In this document: positions 23,401-33,575 of the stretch, one piece after another
How the letters are laid out: every line of letters begins with the position of its first letter
How positions within the stretch are numbered: the stretch's first letter is position 1
NCBI GenBank assembly: GCA_024734555.1
Contig: JANPWX010000073.1
Location: forward strand, 3,272,946-3,336,945
Reading direction: 5' to 3'
DNA length: 64,000 nucleotides
Source of the DNA: Trochalopteron elliotii
Taxonomy: Eukaryota > Chordata > Aves > Passeriformes > Leiothrichidae
Program-made: the position numbers and the translations under genes
The notes under the pieces: generated by a model
Database searches by the model: none
What the model was told of the DNA's origin: nothing
Seen by the model: only the letters and a program-made list of their open reading frames with translations

Positions 23401-26400
23401 TGTCTTCCTTATGCCTACGTCAAATATGTCTAAAAAGCAAGCAGGCTTTCACTAGAAAGTTTAGAACAAAAGCAGTGCCACAAATGACAGGAGAAGAGCT
23501 TCTGCAGAGGAAGGGAGGATCCATCATCTCCAGCCCCATGGTGGGAGCCAAGAACAAGGAACTACTACTCTCAAGAAGGAATTAGTCTGGTCTCCTGGAA
23601 ACTAGAACCACAAGCAGGGCTTTGCATTACATTGTGGTTTGTCCAGGGAGAGGAAGAGTGCTTCAGTGCTGGTATCTTCCCCTAGAAGAAGATGAGGTGC
23701 CCAAGCCCTGCCTGAAACAATGGCTCCAGCAGCACTCACCAAACACCTGCACGTTGTAGAAGATGAAGGCAGCCCCGGGCTCCCCAACACCATTGTCAGC
23801 CATGCAGCTGTAGGTGCCCGAGTCCTCCTCGCTGGTGGGGTCGATCAGGAGGTTGCTGAGCAGGAACCGCGTCTTGTTGTAGGCGGAGACGCCGGAGCCG
23901 TCCTTGGCCCAGGTGACCCGCGGCGGGGGGATCCCACTGGCCACACACTCCAGAATGAGGCTCTGGCCCTTGGTGACAATGATGGTCTGAGCCTCAGGAG
24001 GGTAGATTATCCTGGCTGCCTCTGCTGTGGAGCCTGGGGAGGAGAGATGGAGGAAGGAGGTGCATGGGAAGGAAAATGGCTGGTGGGAGAGGACCCTGTG
24101 CGGTGGGTAGGTTGGGATAATGGTAGGGCACATTGTTTTCCTGTGCTGGGGCACGTAAATGGCAATGCAGGACAAGAGGGACATTCTGTAAGAGTTCTGT
24201 GCTCACAGCAAAGTCACCTTGCCAAAGGGCTAAGGGCCTTTGCCTGCCCACCACCAAGAACAAATCCTAAGGAAGCATGGCAATCCCAGGGCTGCATACA
24301 CTCACTCCAGGAGCAGACCTTGGGGCCTTCTGCTGCTGGAAAGGAGTTTTCTCAGCTACTGACAATGGTTCACACAGAAAACCAGCTGCAATAGCACTGG
24401 TCAGTGCCCCCAGAGCTGGAAGTGTGCAGTGAGGGGACAATGACTTACGTCTCACACGGAGCCTCTCACTGGAGACTGAAGTTTTCACCTCCTGTGTCAC
24501 GGGGTTGTAGGCAGCACATTTGTAAGTCCCCTCATCCTCCTGGCTGGCATTAACGATCTGAAGGTTCCCAGATGGCATAATAAGATAATTGTCTGTACAG
24601 AGAGAAAAGAAAGTGGCACATGGTCACAAGATACGCTCCTGTCCAGTCTCCTGGAAGACATGCAGTGCCCTGAAGAAAAGGTGGACCGGGGGAAAGAAAA
24701 AAATCATGATGTCCCAGGCAACATGGACATCAGGGAGACCATGCCAGGGACCCTAAACTAACTTGTGCTCAGACAGGTGGCAAAGGGGCAAGGAGGCAGG
24801 AGGTAGAGACAGCTACTGCTGATAAGGAAGGGCGAAACTGAGGGTCCTGTGACAGAACCTGCTGGGACAGACCCCTGTGCCCTCACCTCGGGAAGCCTCC
24901 AGCCACTCCTGCTTCACACTGTAGCGGACCTGAGCCTTGGGGTGACTTTCAGGCAGGTCACAGGCAATCACAGCCGTGTTCCCTTCGTCCACCTCGATCA
25001 CATGCTGGCCGTCAAACTTGAAATCTTTGAGATCTGCAAAGAGAGCAAAAGACAAGGCATCTCAGTGGCTGGCTAAACTTCTCAGTGTCAGCTCATCCTC
25101 TCCCCATGGACTCAGGGCTGTTTCATCGTGGTGCTGGCAGAAGACTGCTCTGACCCCAGTAGCTAAGGAAACTGGCTTGCTTTCACAGTTGGCTTTTTTT
25201 TTCCTCCTTTTCCCTACAAAATGAGTAACTTAAAACACAGCTTCTGGAGAAACTGCCTGCTCCAGGGCTGGGAAACTGGGTGTGAAAAATCCTGGCCCGA
25301 GAGTAAAAAATAAGCCAACTTACTGCAGCACTGAAGGGTGGCCAAAAATGATCCTTCTGCTGCCTGCTATTTCACACACTGCTGCTGTCCTGCTGCTGAG
25401 ATGCTGACTTTGTAGTCCTAACTCAGGGAGCCCAGCCTGCTTCAAGGGTGTACAGATGCCAGGTGGGAGGAAGTGTGTGATGCCCCCTGAACTGCTTCCA
25501 CACCTGAGAAATCAGCATCTCTGCTGTGGGCACTCTTGCTCCCATGAAATATCTCACAGCTGAAAGCTGGTTAACCACGATGCTTCACATGTGCCCAAGC
25601 TCGAGTTAAAAGAACAGGGACTTGCAAGGAAAACCAGCTCCTCCTCTACATGGGACAGGTGCTCCTTCCCTAAATCAGCTTGTCAAGTGAAAACCTTGTC
25701 CCATCACGTCCCTCTGCCTAGGCTGTGATGGGAGTTCCCACCCTGGCTGGGCTGATGTGGGCAGCAGGACTGGAAGCACAGGGGAAAGCACTAAGAAAAA
25801 GGGGTACCTAACTTTTTGTTTTCTTTTCCCTGTTTTTTTAAGGCAGGAGGAGAGGACTGCATTGAAACCCCACAGATCTGGCAGGGCAGAGAGCATGCCA
25901 ACATGGCCCCACCAAACTTTCCAGAGAGAAAACTGGTTTCCATTCTCTCCGGGCATGATGGCAAATCTTGCCGAGGTACTGCAAGCTTGAAGTTTGTCTC
26001 AGACAGCCTGTGCTGTGAGGGAGGAGGTTTTTTGCATGGAAAAAAGTCCCTCATGCATTTTTACAATGCTGTACACCAGCCCAGGCGACCACTCATGAAA
26101 ACGGCACATCCCACAGTTGGTCATTGTGCCAGGTGACAGGTCACACTGTCACATCAAGGCTTGGGCTGGTGCCTCTTCCCAGGACCCAGGGCTAACAGAT
26201 CTCCTGAATGGCATGCCACTAAATCTGGATGAGACCACACTTCCCTTACAAAACTGTAAGGCAGTGTGTTGCATCTGTAGCCACGGCACGGCCATGTGCT
26301 GTCAACAGCTCCCTCGCCCCTAGAAACCCATCCCAGGATATGGCATCCATGACCCCGGGCAGTTTGGGGAGCTGGGGGGCAGCAGGAGGGCAGCAGGCAG

Positions 26401-29400
26401 CCTCCCCTGGCAGCCCCAGCCGGCAGAAAAATGTGGGGTTTGTTCTCTGGGAAATGCAGCAGCGCTCCAAGAGCAAAAGACAACTCTGGCTCCAAGCTTC
26501 TCCCACCCACAGTCATGGAAAAGTGACATGAAATTTCTCAAGCAGACTTTCTGATTAAAGCAAGATCCTTTATGGAGTTTAAATAAAAACCAGCTCTCTT
26601 GGCAAGGCCTGGAGAAAGCCTCCCCGAGCGTGGTGCGGAGGGGCTGTCGGGCGGCTGCTGGGGGAGCCAGCGGTCCCGGGCCCAGATCTGAGGGGAGGGG
26701 AGGAGGTTGAAAAGAAAAGGGGAGGTTTTGCAATGTCATAAAAATGATTTGCAATGAACATGCTTAATACTTCTGGAATTTCTTGGCATTGTTCAATTAA
26801 AAAAAATAATAAAAAGAAGGAGTACGGCTGAAGTTCAGAAATGTGATTAATCCTTTAAGACAAGCTGAGGAGGGGAGCCATGTTTCCACTGGATATTAAA
26901 GCCAGATGAAAGTTAACTCTTAACTTGTGAAAAGCTGGCAGCGCCTCACACTCCTCCTCCAATGAAAGTTACTGCTCGGGAGGGGAAGGATGATGGATAT
27001 TTTCCCCTCTTTGCTTTTTATATTTGATCAAGGAATAAAACAGTGAGAGCCACAGAAATGGAAAGAGGTGGGGAAGTGGCAAAAGCCCAGTGTCTGCCTG
27101 CCCACATTGCGCATGTTTCTCCCATCAACAAAATATAAACGAGCATCAGGAAAATTAATGTGCGCCTTGGTGGTCTGGATTCATCACAGCCAAATTAAGA
27201 TTTTGGAGCCAAGGCATAGGCTCCAGCAATGCTGGCAGGGATCTGCACACACATACGTACACGAGCACGTGTACGTGCACACATACCCTGAAGAGAAGAA
27301 GGGGCCCGAGAGCCTGAAAAAAGAGCAGACCCAAGGTCCTGGCATGGCAGAGCCACCTTGAAGATGGAAAATGATGACCCTGTGCCAGAGCACCCCCTGC
27401 AATGACTGTGGGCTGGGCAGACATGGGGACCTCTCACATGCAGCCCCCCAGATGGTGGCTCAGCCCACATCTCACAGCTGTGGGTGTTGCAGCCCCACAG
27501 CAGGGAGCAGGACCTGCAGCTCTTCCTGGCCTCCCCTCAGCCCAGAAGTGAGGGACAAGGGGTGGAACTGTGGCCAGAGGGGGAAAGAACAGAGGAAAGG
27601 GATCCTGGGGTGGCTGTGGGAGCAAGAACCAGGTGCCTCTGCAGAAGCAGAGTGAAACTGGCAGGGGAGAGGGGAAGAATAGCAGAAGTGGGACAAACTA
27701 CTTTCTCATATGCCAAGAGTATGAGCTTCCTGCCAAACTACCCTCCTAAATTCCTGCTTCCCTGCAGAGAACAAGACTGGTTTATTTGCCAGTGGATTTT
27801 GGCCACGGGTGATTTCAACTGCCCCGTTTGCCACTGGTATGGGCATGTAGAGCCATCCTTCAGTGCCCATGGGTCAGTCAGAGCTGGTGAGGGGTGGTCA
27901 GGGTCACCCGTGGCCCCCTCTGTGCATGGGACAAGCTCCCCCACACACATCCTGTTGCATTTGGCCCCAGCACGGCAGAATAGAGGGCCAGTGCCAAGCT
28001 GGGACAACCAGCTTCGTCCTGGGGGGTTCAAGCACGCTGCCCCTGAGTTGAGGGGGGATCATGCATGTCCCCCCCAGCAGGGAGGGGTGGAGGAGAGGAT
28101 CCATGCCAGGGGGATATGCAGCCCCTTCAGCTTGCCCAGCCAGCAGCAGCCAGGACCCACACCTAACATGCAATTTGCACCAGAGTCTAACAACCACTGC
28201 AGCTGGGAGAAACCACATCCCCTCTCACTGCCTGGGTTTTCCTTCTCATATGGCAGCACCCAGCGTGCCAACCCATGTTCTTGTCCTTAAAAGACACGCC
28301 TGACCACAGTGAAGCAAGTCCTCATCTACCAGCCATTGTCCAGGAGGTGCTGTGGACAGACAGACTGAGCCCTGCCAATCCCAGCTGTGCTGGGATAAGA
28401 GGGCTGTTTTTTATCCCCCCTTTTTTTCCCTTTTTTGTTTAGGAGGGAGTGCAACCAAAGGCCATTGCCTCATTGCTTGTGTCCATCTGCAGCCGGCCCC
28501 GAGGCGCGATGGGGTGAGCGGGGGTGCAGCGAGGGTCAGCCCTGCAGCCAACTGTGCTGCTGTCACTGGGGAGGGAAACCAGCTGAATCCCAGGGCTGGG
28601 GGCCAAGCAGCTAGACAGACTCGATTAAATGAATGGGAGACCATAAATAACTTTGGAGAAGAAGCAATAGTAAATAAAATTATGGCCCCCAAGGTAAAAG
28701 TTCTCCCTGACACAGGGAAGAGTGAAAGAGGGAAGGGAGGGAGCCTGAGAAGGGGAATAGGCAGGAGTGGGGTCCTCCAGCCTGGGGCAGGCACCTTCTG
28801 CTATTCCCCCCTCAGCTGTGAGACCAGCCTAGGGCTATGGCTCTTGCTCTCCATCCAGCCAGCACCACAGGAGCCTGGGTACTGGTGCTGTCACCACCAG
28901 ATTCCTCCCACCCTGCTGACACAGGCACAGTCCCACAGATTCCTGCCTATTCACACCCCTCCAGCACATCTCCTCCCCATGCCTCAGCCCCACTCCCCCA
29001 CCCCGGGCCCATCTCACAGTCCTCCTCATGCCACAGCTTCGCTGGCTCACAAAACACCACCTGTGTTTTCCTTCTCTCCCCTCCTCACACTGCCTCGGTC
29101 CCCGCGGCCAGAGTCCCTGTGCCTGCTCTGCAAATGCTTTTCCAACAGGCAGCCATCCCCTTCCTTCCTTCCCTCCCTCCCTCCCTCCCTCCCGCCATTG
29201 CCTCTGGGGAGTATTAGCAGAGAGGCCCGGGCGAAGGAAAATGAATGGGGCTGTCTTCAGAAAGCAGCTGCAAATTCCTGGGGGATGCCCAGCCCGACCC
29301 CGTGCAGGGTCACTGCCCACAAGCACCACACGCTGGGGCCCAGCTTCCCACACGTGCTGCCACGGGGCCGAGGACTGACCTCACCCCTGGCACCGATGGA

Positions 29401-32400
29401 GGGAACAGGGCAACGAGCCTCCCTTGCCCACAGCCTTCCTGGGACACAGGTACCTGCAGTCCCACACCCCTGGCCACAGGGACACTGGAATGGGTGGAGT
29501 TCCTTTGCTGCATCCCTCATCTGTTTTTCTGTTCTGTTTTCAAATGTCACATCTACCCAGGTCAGGCTTGCTGTTGTGTTTGCTACACTGTTTTCTATGC
29601 ATACAGATAAGTGCTGGAGCTACATAGGTCTCACTACCTCTGCTCATCAGCTTTGCTCCAGCCCTGCACTTCAGTTGTCCCTGTGAGCTCCACAAAGAGC
29701 TCCCGACCTTCCAAGCCTCTGCCTGTTACAGAACCAGCCCTCAGTACCATGTAATTCCCTGCTGGAATTGGCCCCACCAGAGCCCACTGCAGCCGTGCCT
29801 TTTACATACAGCACCTCTGCTCAGGAGAGGGGCTGGGGCAGGGCTTTCTGGCAGGATGGCAACTTTGCTACCTACAATCAGGCACAAAAAACACCTCTCC
29901 CTTCTTTGCAGCTGTCCTTCACATGAAGGCTTAAAGCCTGGCTTGGAAAACCAGGAATACTCCTGTTTTACCCATACAAGCTGTCCCAGACTGCAGCACT
30001 GCCCTGGGGCCTGCAGGGTTGGTCTTGTGCACCACGGACAGGCCCACAGTGATGAGCAGGTGTGACCTGCAGTGACCTGCCCTGATATGCCATGGGCTGC
30101 CAAGGTTGTTTGGAGCACCAGCTCAGCTCTAACTGGACTCAAAGCTGCCCAAGTAACACCTGAAGTGCTGCTCCCTTTGTCATTTCATGAAATCTCTCCC
30201 TTCTTCAAATCCCTCCCCCCTCTACCTCTTGGATATACAATAGCTATTTTATCTCTGCTGGAGAAATTAAATTCAAGTTTCAACCAGCTCTCTGAGCCAG
30301 GGGGAAGAGAGATGGCCTCGGCATCATTGTGCCACAGATGAGAGAAGGAGGCATCAGTCCCAGGGCTACGCTGTGGCTGCCAGCACTGCTGTGATGGTTA
30401 TCTGCTGCTGACTGTCAGCAAAGCACAGCAGGCCCCAGGGCAGGGGCACACAGAGCCTGGGGCAATCCAGAGTGTTTTCCTCAAAGAAGGCCAAAAGAAA
30501 GGAGGGGAAATACCCTAAAAGTTGGCCAGATGCTGTTACCCACACTCCTCAAAACCCAGCAAGTCACTTCTTCCAATGACTCCAGGTCCTCTTCCAAAAT
30601 AAACCTAAGCCTTGAAAATATTTCCATCACCCTCCTTCTCCCCACTGCCTTCATATGCACATTCCAGTTTCACTTTCCCCCTGCCACCTCAAAATAATTT
30701 TTGGATGGGACTAAGACTTTCAGAGGGTTTTCTCTCAGCCCTGAAGGTTATCTGGAGGAGATGTATCAACTGCAGTACTGACCTGCCAGGGGCTTTCCTC
30801 TCACCATGGCTGCCACTGAATCAGCTCTGAGCAAGGTCCTGTAGAGGAGGTCTGGAGCAGGAGAGAGAGACCAGGGCACACCTGCTACCACTGCTTTCAA
30901 ACTCAGTCCCACCACCAAGTGGTGCTCCCTGTTCTTTCAGAGCACTACAGTGCCACTGCTGCAAGCAGCCTCCAGCTCATGAACATGAGACTGGTTATTC
31001 GAACCCCTCCAGAAGGTTTTCCTCCCACACCTTCAGTCCCGCATCTTTACTGGGATGCCCTATCTCTCTTCACTCACTGACTGCTAAATCTTCCCCACCT
31101 GGGTGCTCTTTATCACCTGAGGCTATTCAGGAGTGTGGGATACAGCCTCTGCCACCCCCAGCTACCCCTGAGGATGACGGACCCATGCAGCAGAGCACAG
31201 CAGAGCACAGCGGAGCACAGCGGAGCACAGCAGAGCACAGCAGAGCACAGGGGTTTTCCACAACAGATTAGTTGCTTAGTTGATCATCCAACCTCTGGCT
31301 CCAGTTTTGTGAGCTCCACTGAATGGTGCTCCTGACTTCCTCTCAGAAGCAGATTTGCCACGACAGGGACCACAGCCATGGCCAAGTCCTTTTCTTTTGC
31401 ACACACACCCCCAAGTGCAATCCAGTAGGCAAAGGTGATTTGGCTCCTGGAGAGGGCTGATGCACTGTTCAGGGGCTTTGATTTGCCCTGAAGGACATGG
31501 TGGGGCCTTCTGATGCTTTAGGACCTGTGTCCCATCCACCACTGATGCTAGACTAAAGCAGTCAGGTCAGACATACTTTTCCCAGGAGACAGAGCTGGTG
31601 GTGGTGGGCTGGGGCATGAGTGAAAAAAAAAGGGGGATCAGCTAAGCAGGAGCTGCTCAGGCTGAGGAGCTGTGCACACCCTACTCTCCTAAATGCAAAC
31701 CATGCCCTTGGTAATCCCATCCACCTCTCCCCTGCTCTCCTTCTCTCTATCAGGCCACCAGCACACACAGCCCCCTTTCTGCTCTGGAATGTGTTCTCCG
31801 AAACTTAATCTCAGCATGGGGCTCAGGCCAAATCCCCCGACAGATTCGGCCCCATGACAACCCCCTCCCACCCTGCCTCAGAGTTCAGCAACTCTCTCCT
31901 TGCTTTCCCTGGCCTCCTCCTCCTCCCACCCAGCCTGGCCTAAACATTTCACTCCTGATTAATGTATCACTGACAAGCCAATAGTTCTTGGCTTTAAAGC
32001 AAAGCCAGGCCCCACTTTGCACAAACATCTTCACTTCTTCATTTTCTTAAGACTTAGCCTGAACTCCCTTTTTGCTGGGAAAGATGAAGCCCTTTCTACG
32101 CTCAGGGACTGTCACTGGAAGGCAATGGGAGCCTCCTCTGCACACACTTGCTCCACCAAATACTGTGTGGACTTCTGAGAAGGTGGGGCTCTCCACTGCT
32201 CTTTCTCAGATGCATCCAAATACATCACTTTCTGGCCAAATACACACAACACCTGGCCAAAACCAGGTGTTTGTAAGAAAAACTGCCCACCTAAGACATC
32301 TCTGGCCACACACACACGTCTCCCAATGCCAGAGGGCAGCAGTGAGGAGCACATAAGATCAGGGATAGGAGCAGAGTCCCTTGCTCAGAGTTGTGTCTCA

Positions 32401-33575
32401 CGAAGGCAGTAAAACTTCGCACACACTTACTCTGTGCTGGCAGCAGTCTGGCAGCAGCTCCAGCAGCAGTTGGGCCATCAGCACCAGCAGGTACTATTTA
32501 TAAACTCAATCAATAAGTCAGGAACCAGAGGAAGCACCTTGACTGTCAGGAAACCAACCACACACACAAACCCCATAGCTCAGGTATTCTCTGGCCTTGT
32601 AAAAACTTCTCCCTGCAGGACAGGTCTGCAGCCTACCACGCAGGAGAACAGCTTGGGTCAGACTGGGCCACACCACGTCAGCCAGTCCACGACCAAAAAT
32701 GCTACAGAAGGGCCTATGCCAAAAGAGTCACCCCTTGATGCCAGCACGAACAAGCAAGAATGGATGAGCCCCTCAAGATATGTGAGTGCTGGCCCAAGCA
32801 GAGCAGGGGCTGTCAGAGAACTGAAGCTACTCACTGGCTAAGGTGACCACGGCAGGGACGCTGGCGATGACTCCCTCAGGCACGCGAGCGATGCACTGGT
32901 ACCGCCCCACGGTGCGGTTGTTGAGGGCCCTGATGATGAGCTTCCCTCGCTCCACGTGGATGCCCAGCACCTCGTCTGAGCCAGCCAGCTCCTTCCCGTT
33001 CAGCCTCCAGGTGAGGTTCACTCGGGGAGGATCCACCACACACCCCAGGCTGACTGGGCCCCCGAGTTTTTGGACAATAGAAGCAGGTTGTACTGTGACC
33101 TGCAGAGATTCACCTGCACAAAGGGAAAAAATGGGAATAAGAAAACTCTGTGAGACTCAGCAACAGAAATGATAGAGGAAAAGGCTGCAGTGCTGTACAT
33201 TTTGCATTCCCCACAACCTCTCCTTGTGTTGCACCATCCCCTTGACTCCTCACACGCCCATCCTAATTTTTAGAGATTTACACCAGCCCCATTTCTTCTT
33301 GGCACCGCCTGAGAGAAATGTTCCACTCCAAATGTATCTCCTCCTCTGGAGAGGAGGGTTTGAACCTCTGGTCAAGACCTTTGGTCAAGGCTACTCAGGG
33401 AACAGCAGAGAGAGGAAACCTCTGTCCTTGAGGCATGGCTATGCTAAGCAGCATCGAGGCAAACCAGAATGGGTAAGAAAAGACACTCACTCAGTTTGGC
33501 AAAACAGCTGGCAGCCGCAAGCACGAGGCAAGGGATGGGGGACATGGGCCTCTTCCTTCCACGTGTCATTGCCAT
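11260..33575 (-). CDS. BOC: BOC, Hedgehog co-receptor of the CDON/BOC Ig family, complete CDS in 17 exons
   Basis: The 17 exons sum to 3207 nt: 1068 residues and a stop. Layout by residue: signal peptide 1-26; Ig1 about 33-119 (C53/C102); Ig2 about 124-214 (C146/C196); Ig3 about 226-313 (C248/C295); Ig4 about 318-403 (C340/C387); Pro/Ser-rich linker about 408-467; FnIII-1 about 469-560; FnIII-2 about 563-665; FnIII-3 about 675-765; membrane span about 811-834; cytoplasmic tail 835-1068. Visible sequons include N61, N185 and N271. In the known family, BOC binds Hedgehog ligand through FnIII-3, acts with PTCH1 as co-receptor with CDON and GAS1, and mediates myogenic adhesion signalling and commissural axon guidance. 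Resemblance to mammalian BOC is near-continuous, including the FnIII-3 segment and the [14 protein letters not shown] span. It is slightly shorter than human BOC (about 1114), mostly because a linker exon between FnIII-1 and FnIII-2 was not found. Confidence 0.95.
11776..11969 (-). CDS. BOC: BOC cytoplasmic tail exon
   Basis: 194 nt, phase 2 in and phase 1 out. Acceptor gcttccccag, donor gtcagt. It encodes the conserved tail motif [19 protein letters not shown] (residues about 951-969), then less conserved sequence ending FHQG across the junction. Confidence 0.93.
12604..12683 (-). CDS. BOC: BOC cytoplasmic tail exon, short
   Basis: 80 nt, phase 0 in and phase 2 out. Acceptor tctccttctag, donor gttagt. 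It encodes [18 protein letters not shown] and a short Gln/Pro-rich end. It lines up with the matching tail region of mammalian BOC with moderate divergence. Confidence 0.88.
12684..13249 (-). other. BOC intron within the cytoplasmic tail
   Basis: 0.57 kb. Overlapping open frames on both strands have no splice support. Nothing else is recognised. Confidence 0.6.
13250..13476 (-). CDS. BOC: BOC first cytoplasmic tail exon
   Basis: 227 nt, phase 1 in and phase 0 out. The acceptor follows a T/C-rich tract ending ctctgcag; donor gtgagt. It encodes the juxtamembrane tail, including CQYTMVPL and a Gly/Asn-rich stretch with GVGY near its end. Confidence 0.94.
13863..14084 (-). CDS. BOC: BOC membrane-span exon
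   Basis: 222 nt, 74 codons, phase 1 to 1. Acceptor cttccttccgcag, donor gtaagg. It encodes a Pro-rich stalk (residues about 767-800), the conserved lead [11 protein letters not shown], the single membrane span (about 811-834) and the stop-transfer WRAWSKQ. It carries the whole span and has symmetric phase, so its skipping would leave a soluble in-frame protein. Confidence 0.96.
14744..14866 (-). CDS. BOC: BOC FnIII-3 second half
   Basis: 123 nt, 41 codons, phase 1 to 1. Acceptor ccctcctcag, donor gtaaga. It encodes [20 protein letters not shown] and the end of FnIII-3, part of the Hedgehog-binding module. It is almost identical to mammalian BOC. Confidence 0.96.
15052..15157 (-). CDS. BOC: BOC FnIII-3 first half
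   Basis: 106 nt, phase 0 in and phase 1 out. Acceptor cattctctgcag, donor gtagga. It encodes [20 protein letters not shown] and a Asp/Ser-rich turn. This is the most conserved stretch of the receptor and belongs to the Hedgehog-binding domain. Confidence 0.96.
15158..16279 (-). other. BOC intron inside the FnIII-2/FnIII-3 region
   Basis: 1.1 kb with no coding character on the BOC strand. No repeat family is recognised. Confidence 0.65.
16280..16461 (-). CDS. BOC: BOC FnIII-2 second half and start of FnIII-3
   Basis: 182 nt, phase 1 in and phase 0 out. Acceptor ttttccccacag, donor gtgagg. It encodes [20 protein letters not shown], a YVVSGY segment and the [11 protein letters not shown] strand that opens FnIII-3. 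The exon is GC-rich and CpG-dense compared with its flanks. Confidence 0.95.
16462..17195 (-). other. BOC intron within FnIII-2
   Basis: 0.73 kb. No coding, RNA or repeat feature is recognised. Confidence 0.65.
17196..17402 (-). CDS. BOC: BOC FnIII-2 first half
   Basis: 207 nt, 69 codons, phase 1 to 1. Acceptor gtcccttgcag, donor gtaggc. It encodes APDRPTIS, the conserved strand [19 protein letters not shown] and the [10 protein letters not shown] turn. Confidence 0.95.
17403..19035 (-). other. BOC intron between FnIII-1 and FnIII-2, no linker exon found
   Basis: 1.6 kb. Mammalian BOC has about 37 extra residues between these two domains. No counterpart with usable splice sites was found here, and direct joining of the flanking exons is in frame (phase 1 to 1). 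It holds the only ambiguous base of the window (n at 18488). Confidence 0.55.
19036..19195 (-). CDS. BOC: BOC FnIII-1 second half
   Basis: 160 nt, phase 0 in and phase 1 out, donor gtaaag. The acceptor is a tandem CAGCAG: using the inner site starts the exon at 19195 (VTNASDSW), using the outer site starts it at 19198 and adds one Gln. The inner site was chosen because it matches mammalian BOC length. It encodes [19 protein letters not shown] and [16 protein letters not shown]. Confidence 0.94.
19199..21850 (-). other. BOC intron within FnIII-1
   Basis: 2.65 kb. The segment around 19980-20340 and 20690-21100 is AT-rich. No coding exon, repeat family or RNA gene is recognised. Open frames here lack splice sites. 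Confidence 0.65.
21851..22149 (-). CDS. BOC: BOC linker and FnIII-1 first half
   Basis: 299 nt, phase 1 in and phase 0 out. Acceptor gtcttccag, donor gtatcc. The first 60 codons are a poorly conserved Pro/Ala/Ser linker after Ig4. The rest encodes conserved [20 protein letters not shown] and [11 protein letters not shown]. Confidence 0.94.
22150..22655 (-). other. BOC intron between Ig4 and the linker
   Basis: 0.5 kb with nothing recognised. Confidence 0.65.
22656..22928 (-). CDS. BOC: BOC Ig4 exon
   Basis: 273 nt, 91 codons, phase 1 to 1. Acceptor ttccctcacacag, donor gtaagc. A complete Ig domain: C340 in FTCKVRGNP, the core Trp in VMWLRN, and C387 in the [16 protein letters not shown] motif. 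Very GC-rich with many CpGs, which also opens long shadow frames on the other strand. Confidence 0.96.
22929..23739 (-). other. BOC intron between Ig3 and Ig4
   Basis: 0.8 kb. Nothing is recognised on either strand. Confidence 0.65.
23740..24033 (-). CDS. BOC: BOC Ig3 exon
   Basis: 294 nt, 98 codons, phase 1 to 1. Acceptor ctccccag, donor gtgagt. A complete Ig domain: [20 protein letters not shown] with C248, sequon NKT at 271, and [17 protein letters not shown] with C295. Near-identical to mammalian BOC. Confidence 0.96.
24034..24448 (-). other. BOC intron between Ig2 and Ig3
   Basis: 0.4 kb. Nothing is recognised. Confidence 0.65.
24449..24592 (-). CDS. BOC: BOC Ig2 second half
   Basis: 144 nt, 48 codons, phase 1 to 1. 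Acceptor ctctctgtacag, donor gtaagt. It encodes [20 protein letters not shown] with a sequon at N185, the second Ig2 cysteine (C196) and [11 protein letters not shown]. Confidence 0.95.
24887..25033 (-). CDS. BOC: BOC Ig2 first half
   Basis: 147 nt, 49 codons, phase 1 to 1. Acceptor gctctctttgcag, donor gtgagg. It encodes [20 protein letters not shown] with C146, then [20 protein letters not shown]. Confidence 0.96.
29161..29193. repeat. CCTT/CCCT microsatellite
   Basis: Tetranucleotide run starting as (TTCC) and passing into six (CCCT) units. Seen directly. Confidence 0.85.
31191..31250. repeat. 10-bp tandem repeat, six copies
   Basis: Six head-to-tail copies of CAGAGCACAG. Copies 3 and 4 share an A-to-G change at base 2 (CGGAGCACAG), which suggests two rounds of duplication. 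Intronic in BOC. Confidence 0.9.
32835..33113 (-). CDS. BOC: BOC Ig1 exon
   Basis: 279 nt, 93 codons, phase 1 to 1. Acceptor ttccctttgtgcag, donor gtgagt. A complete Ig domain: [13 protein letters not shown] at the start, C53 in [18 protein letters not shown] with a sequon at N61, and [13 protein letters not shown] with C102. Confidence 0.95.
33114..33490 (-). other. BOC intron between signal peptide and Ig1
   Basis: 0.38 kb. Nothing is recognised. Confidence 0.6.
33491..33575 (-). CDS. BOC: BOC first coding exon: start codon and signal peptide
   Basis: 28 codons plus one base, donor gtgagt (phase 1). The ATG at 33575 has G at -3 and G at +4, a good initiation context; in-frame ATGs at residues 3 and 11 are alternatives. 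The peptide is basic (TRGRKR) and then hydrophobic ([12 protein letters not shown]), a typical signal sequence ending just before [11 protein letters not shown]. No in-frame ATG lies upstream within the exon. The exon probably begins near 33658 after an acceptor ending catccacag, so about 83 bases of 5' UTR share it. Confidence 0.85.

Larger units (their letters stand above)
25034..32834 (-). other. Large BOC intron between Ig1 and Ig2
   Basis: 7.8 kb, the largest intron inside the coding region. It contains an AT-rich enhancer-like block (about 26560-27060), a C-rich stretch whose plus strand stays open for long frames (27484-29686), a CCTT/CCCT microsatellite, a 10-bp tandem repeat and another AT-rich block near 31950-32060. 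No exon with splice sites was found. Confidence 0.6.

Noticed and set aside
23720..24394. 224-codon plus-strand ORF
   Set aside because: Antisense shadow of the GC-rich BOC Ig3 exon.
27484..28290. 268-codon plus-strand ORF as a gene
   Set aside because: Same C-rich bias, in a different frame from its neighbour, with no recognisable domain.
28352..29686. 444-codon plus-strand ORF as a protein-coding gene
   Set aside because: Low-complexity Pro/Ser product, C-rich strand bias that removes stops, passage through a microsatellite, and no domain or splice context.
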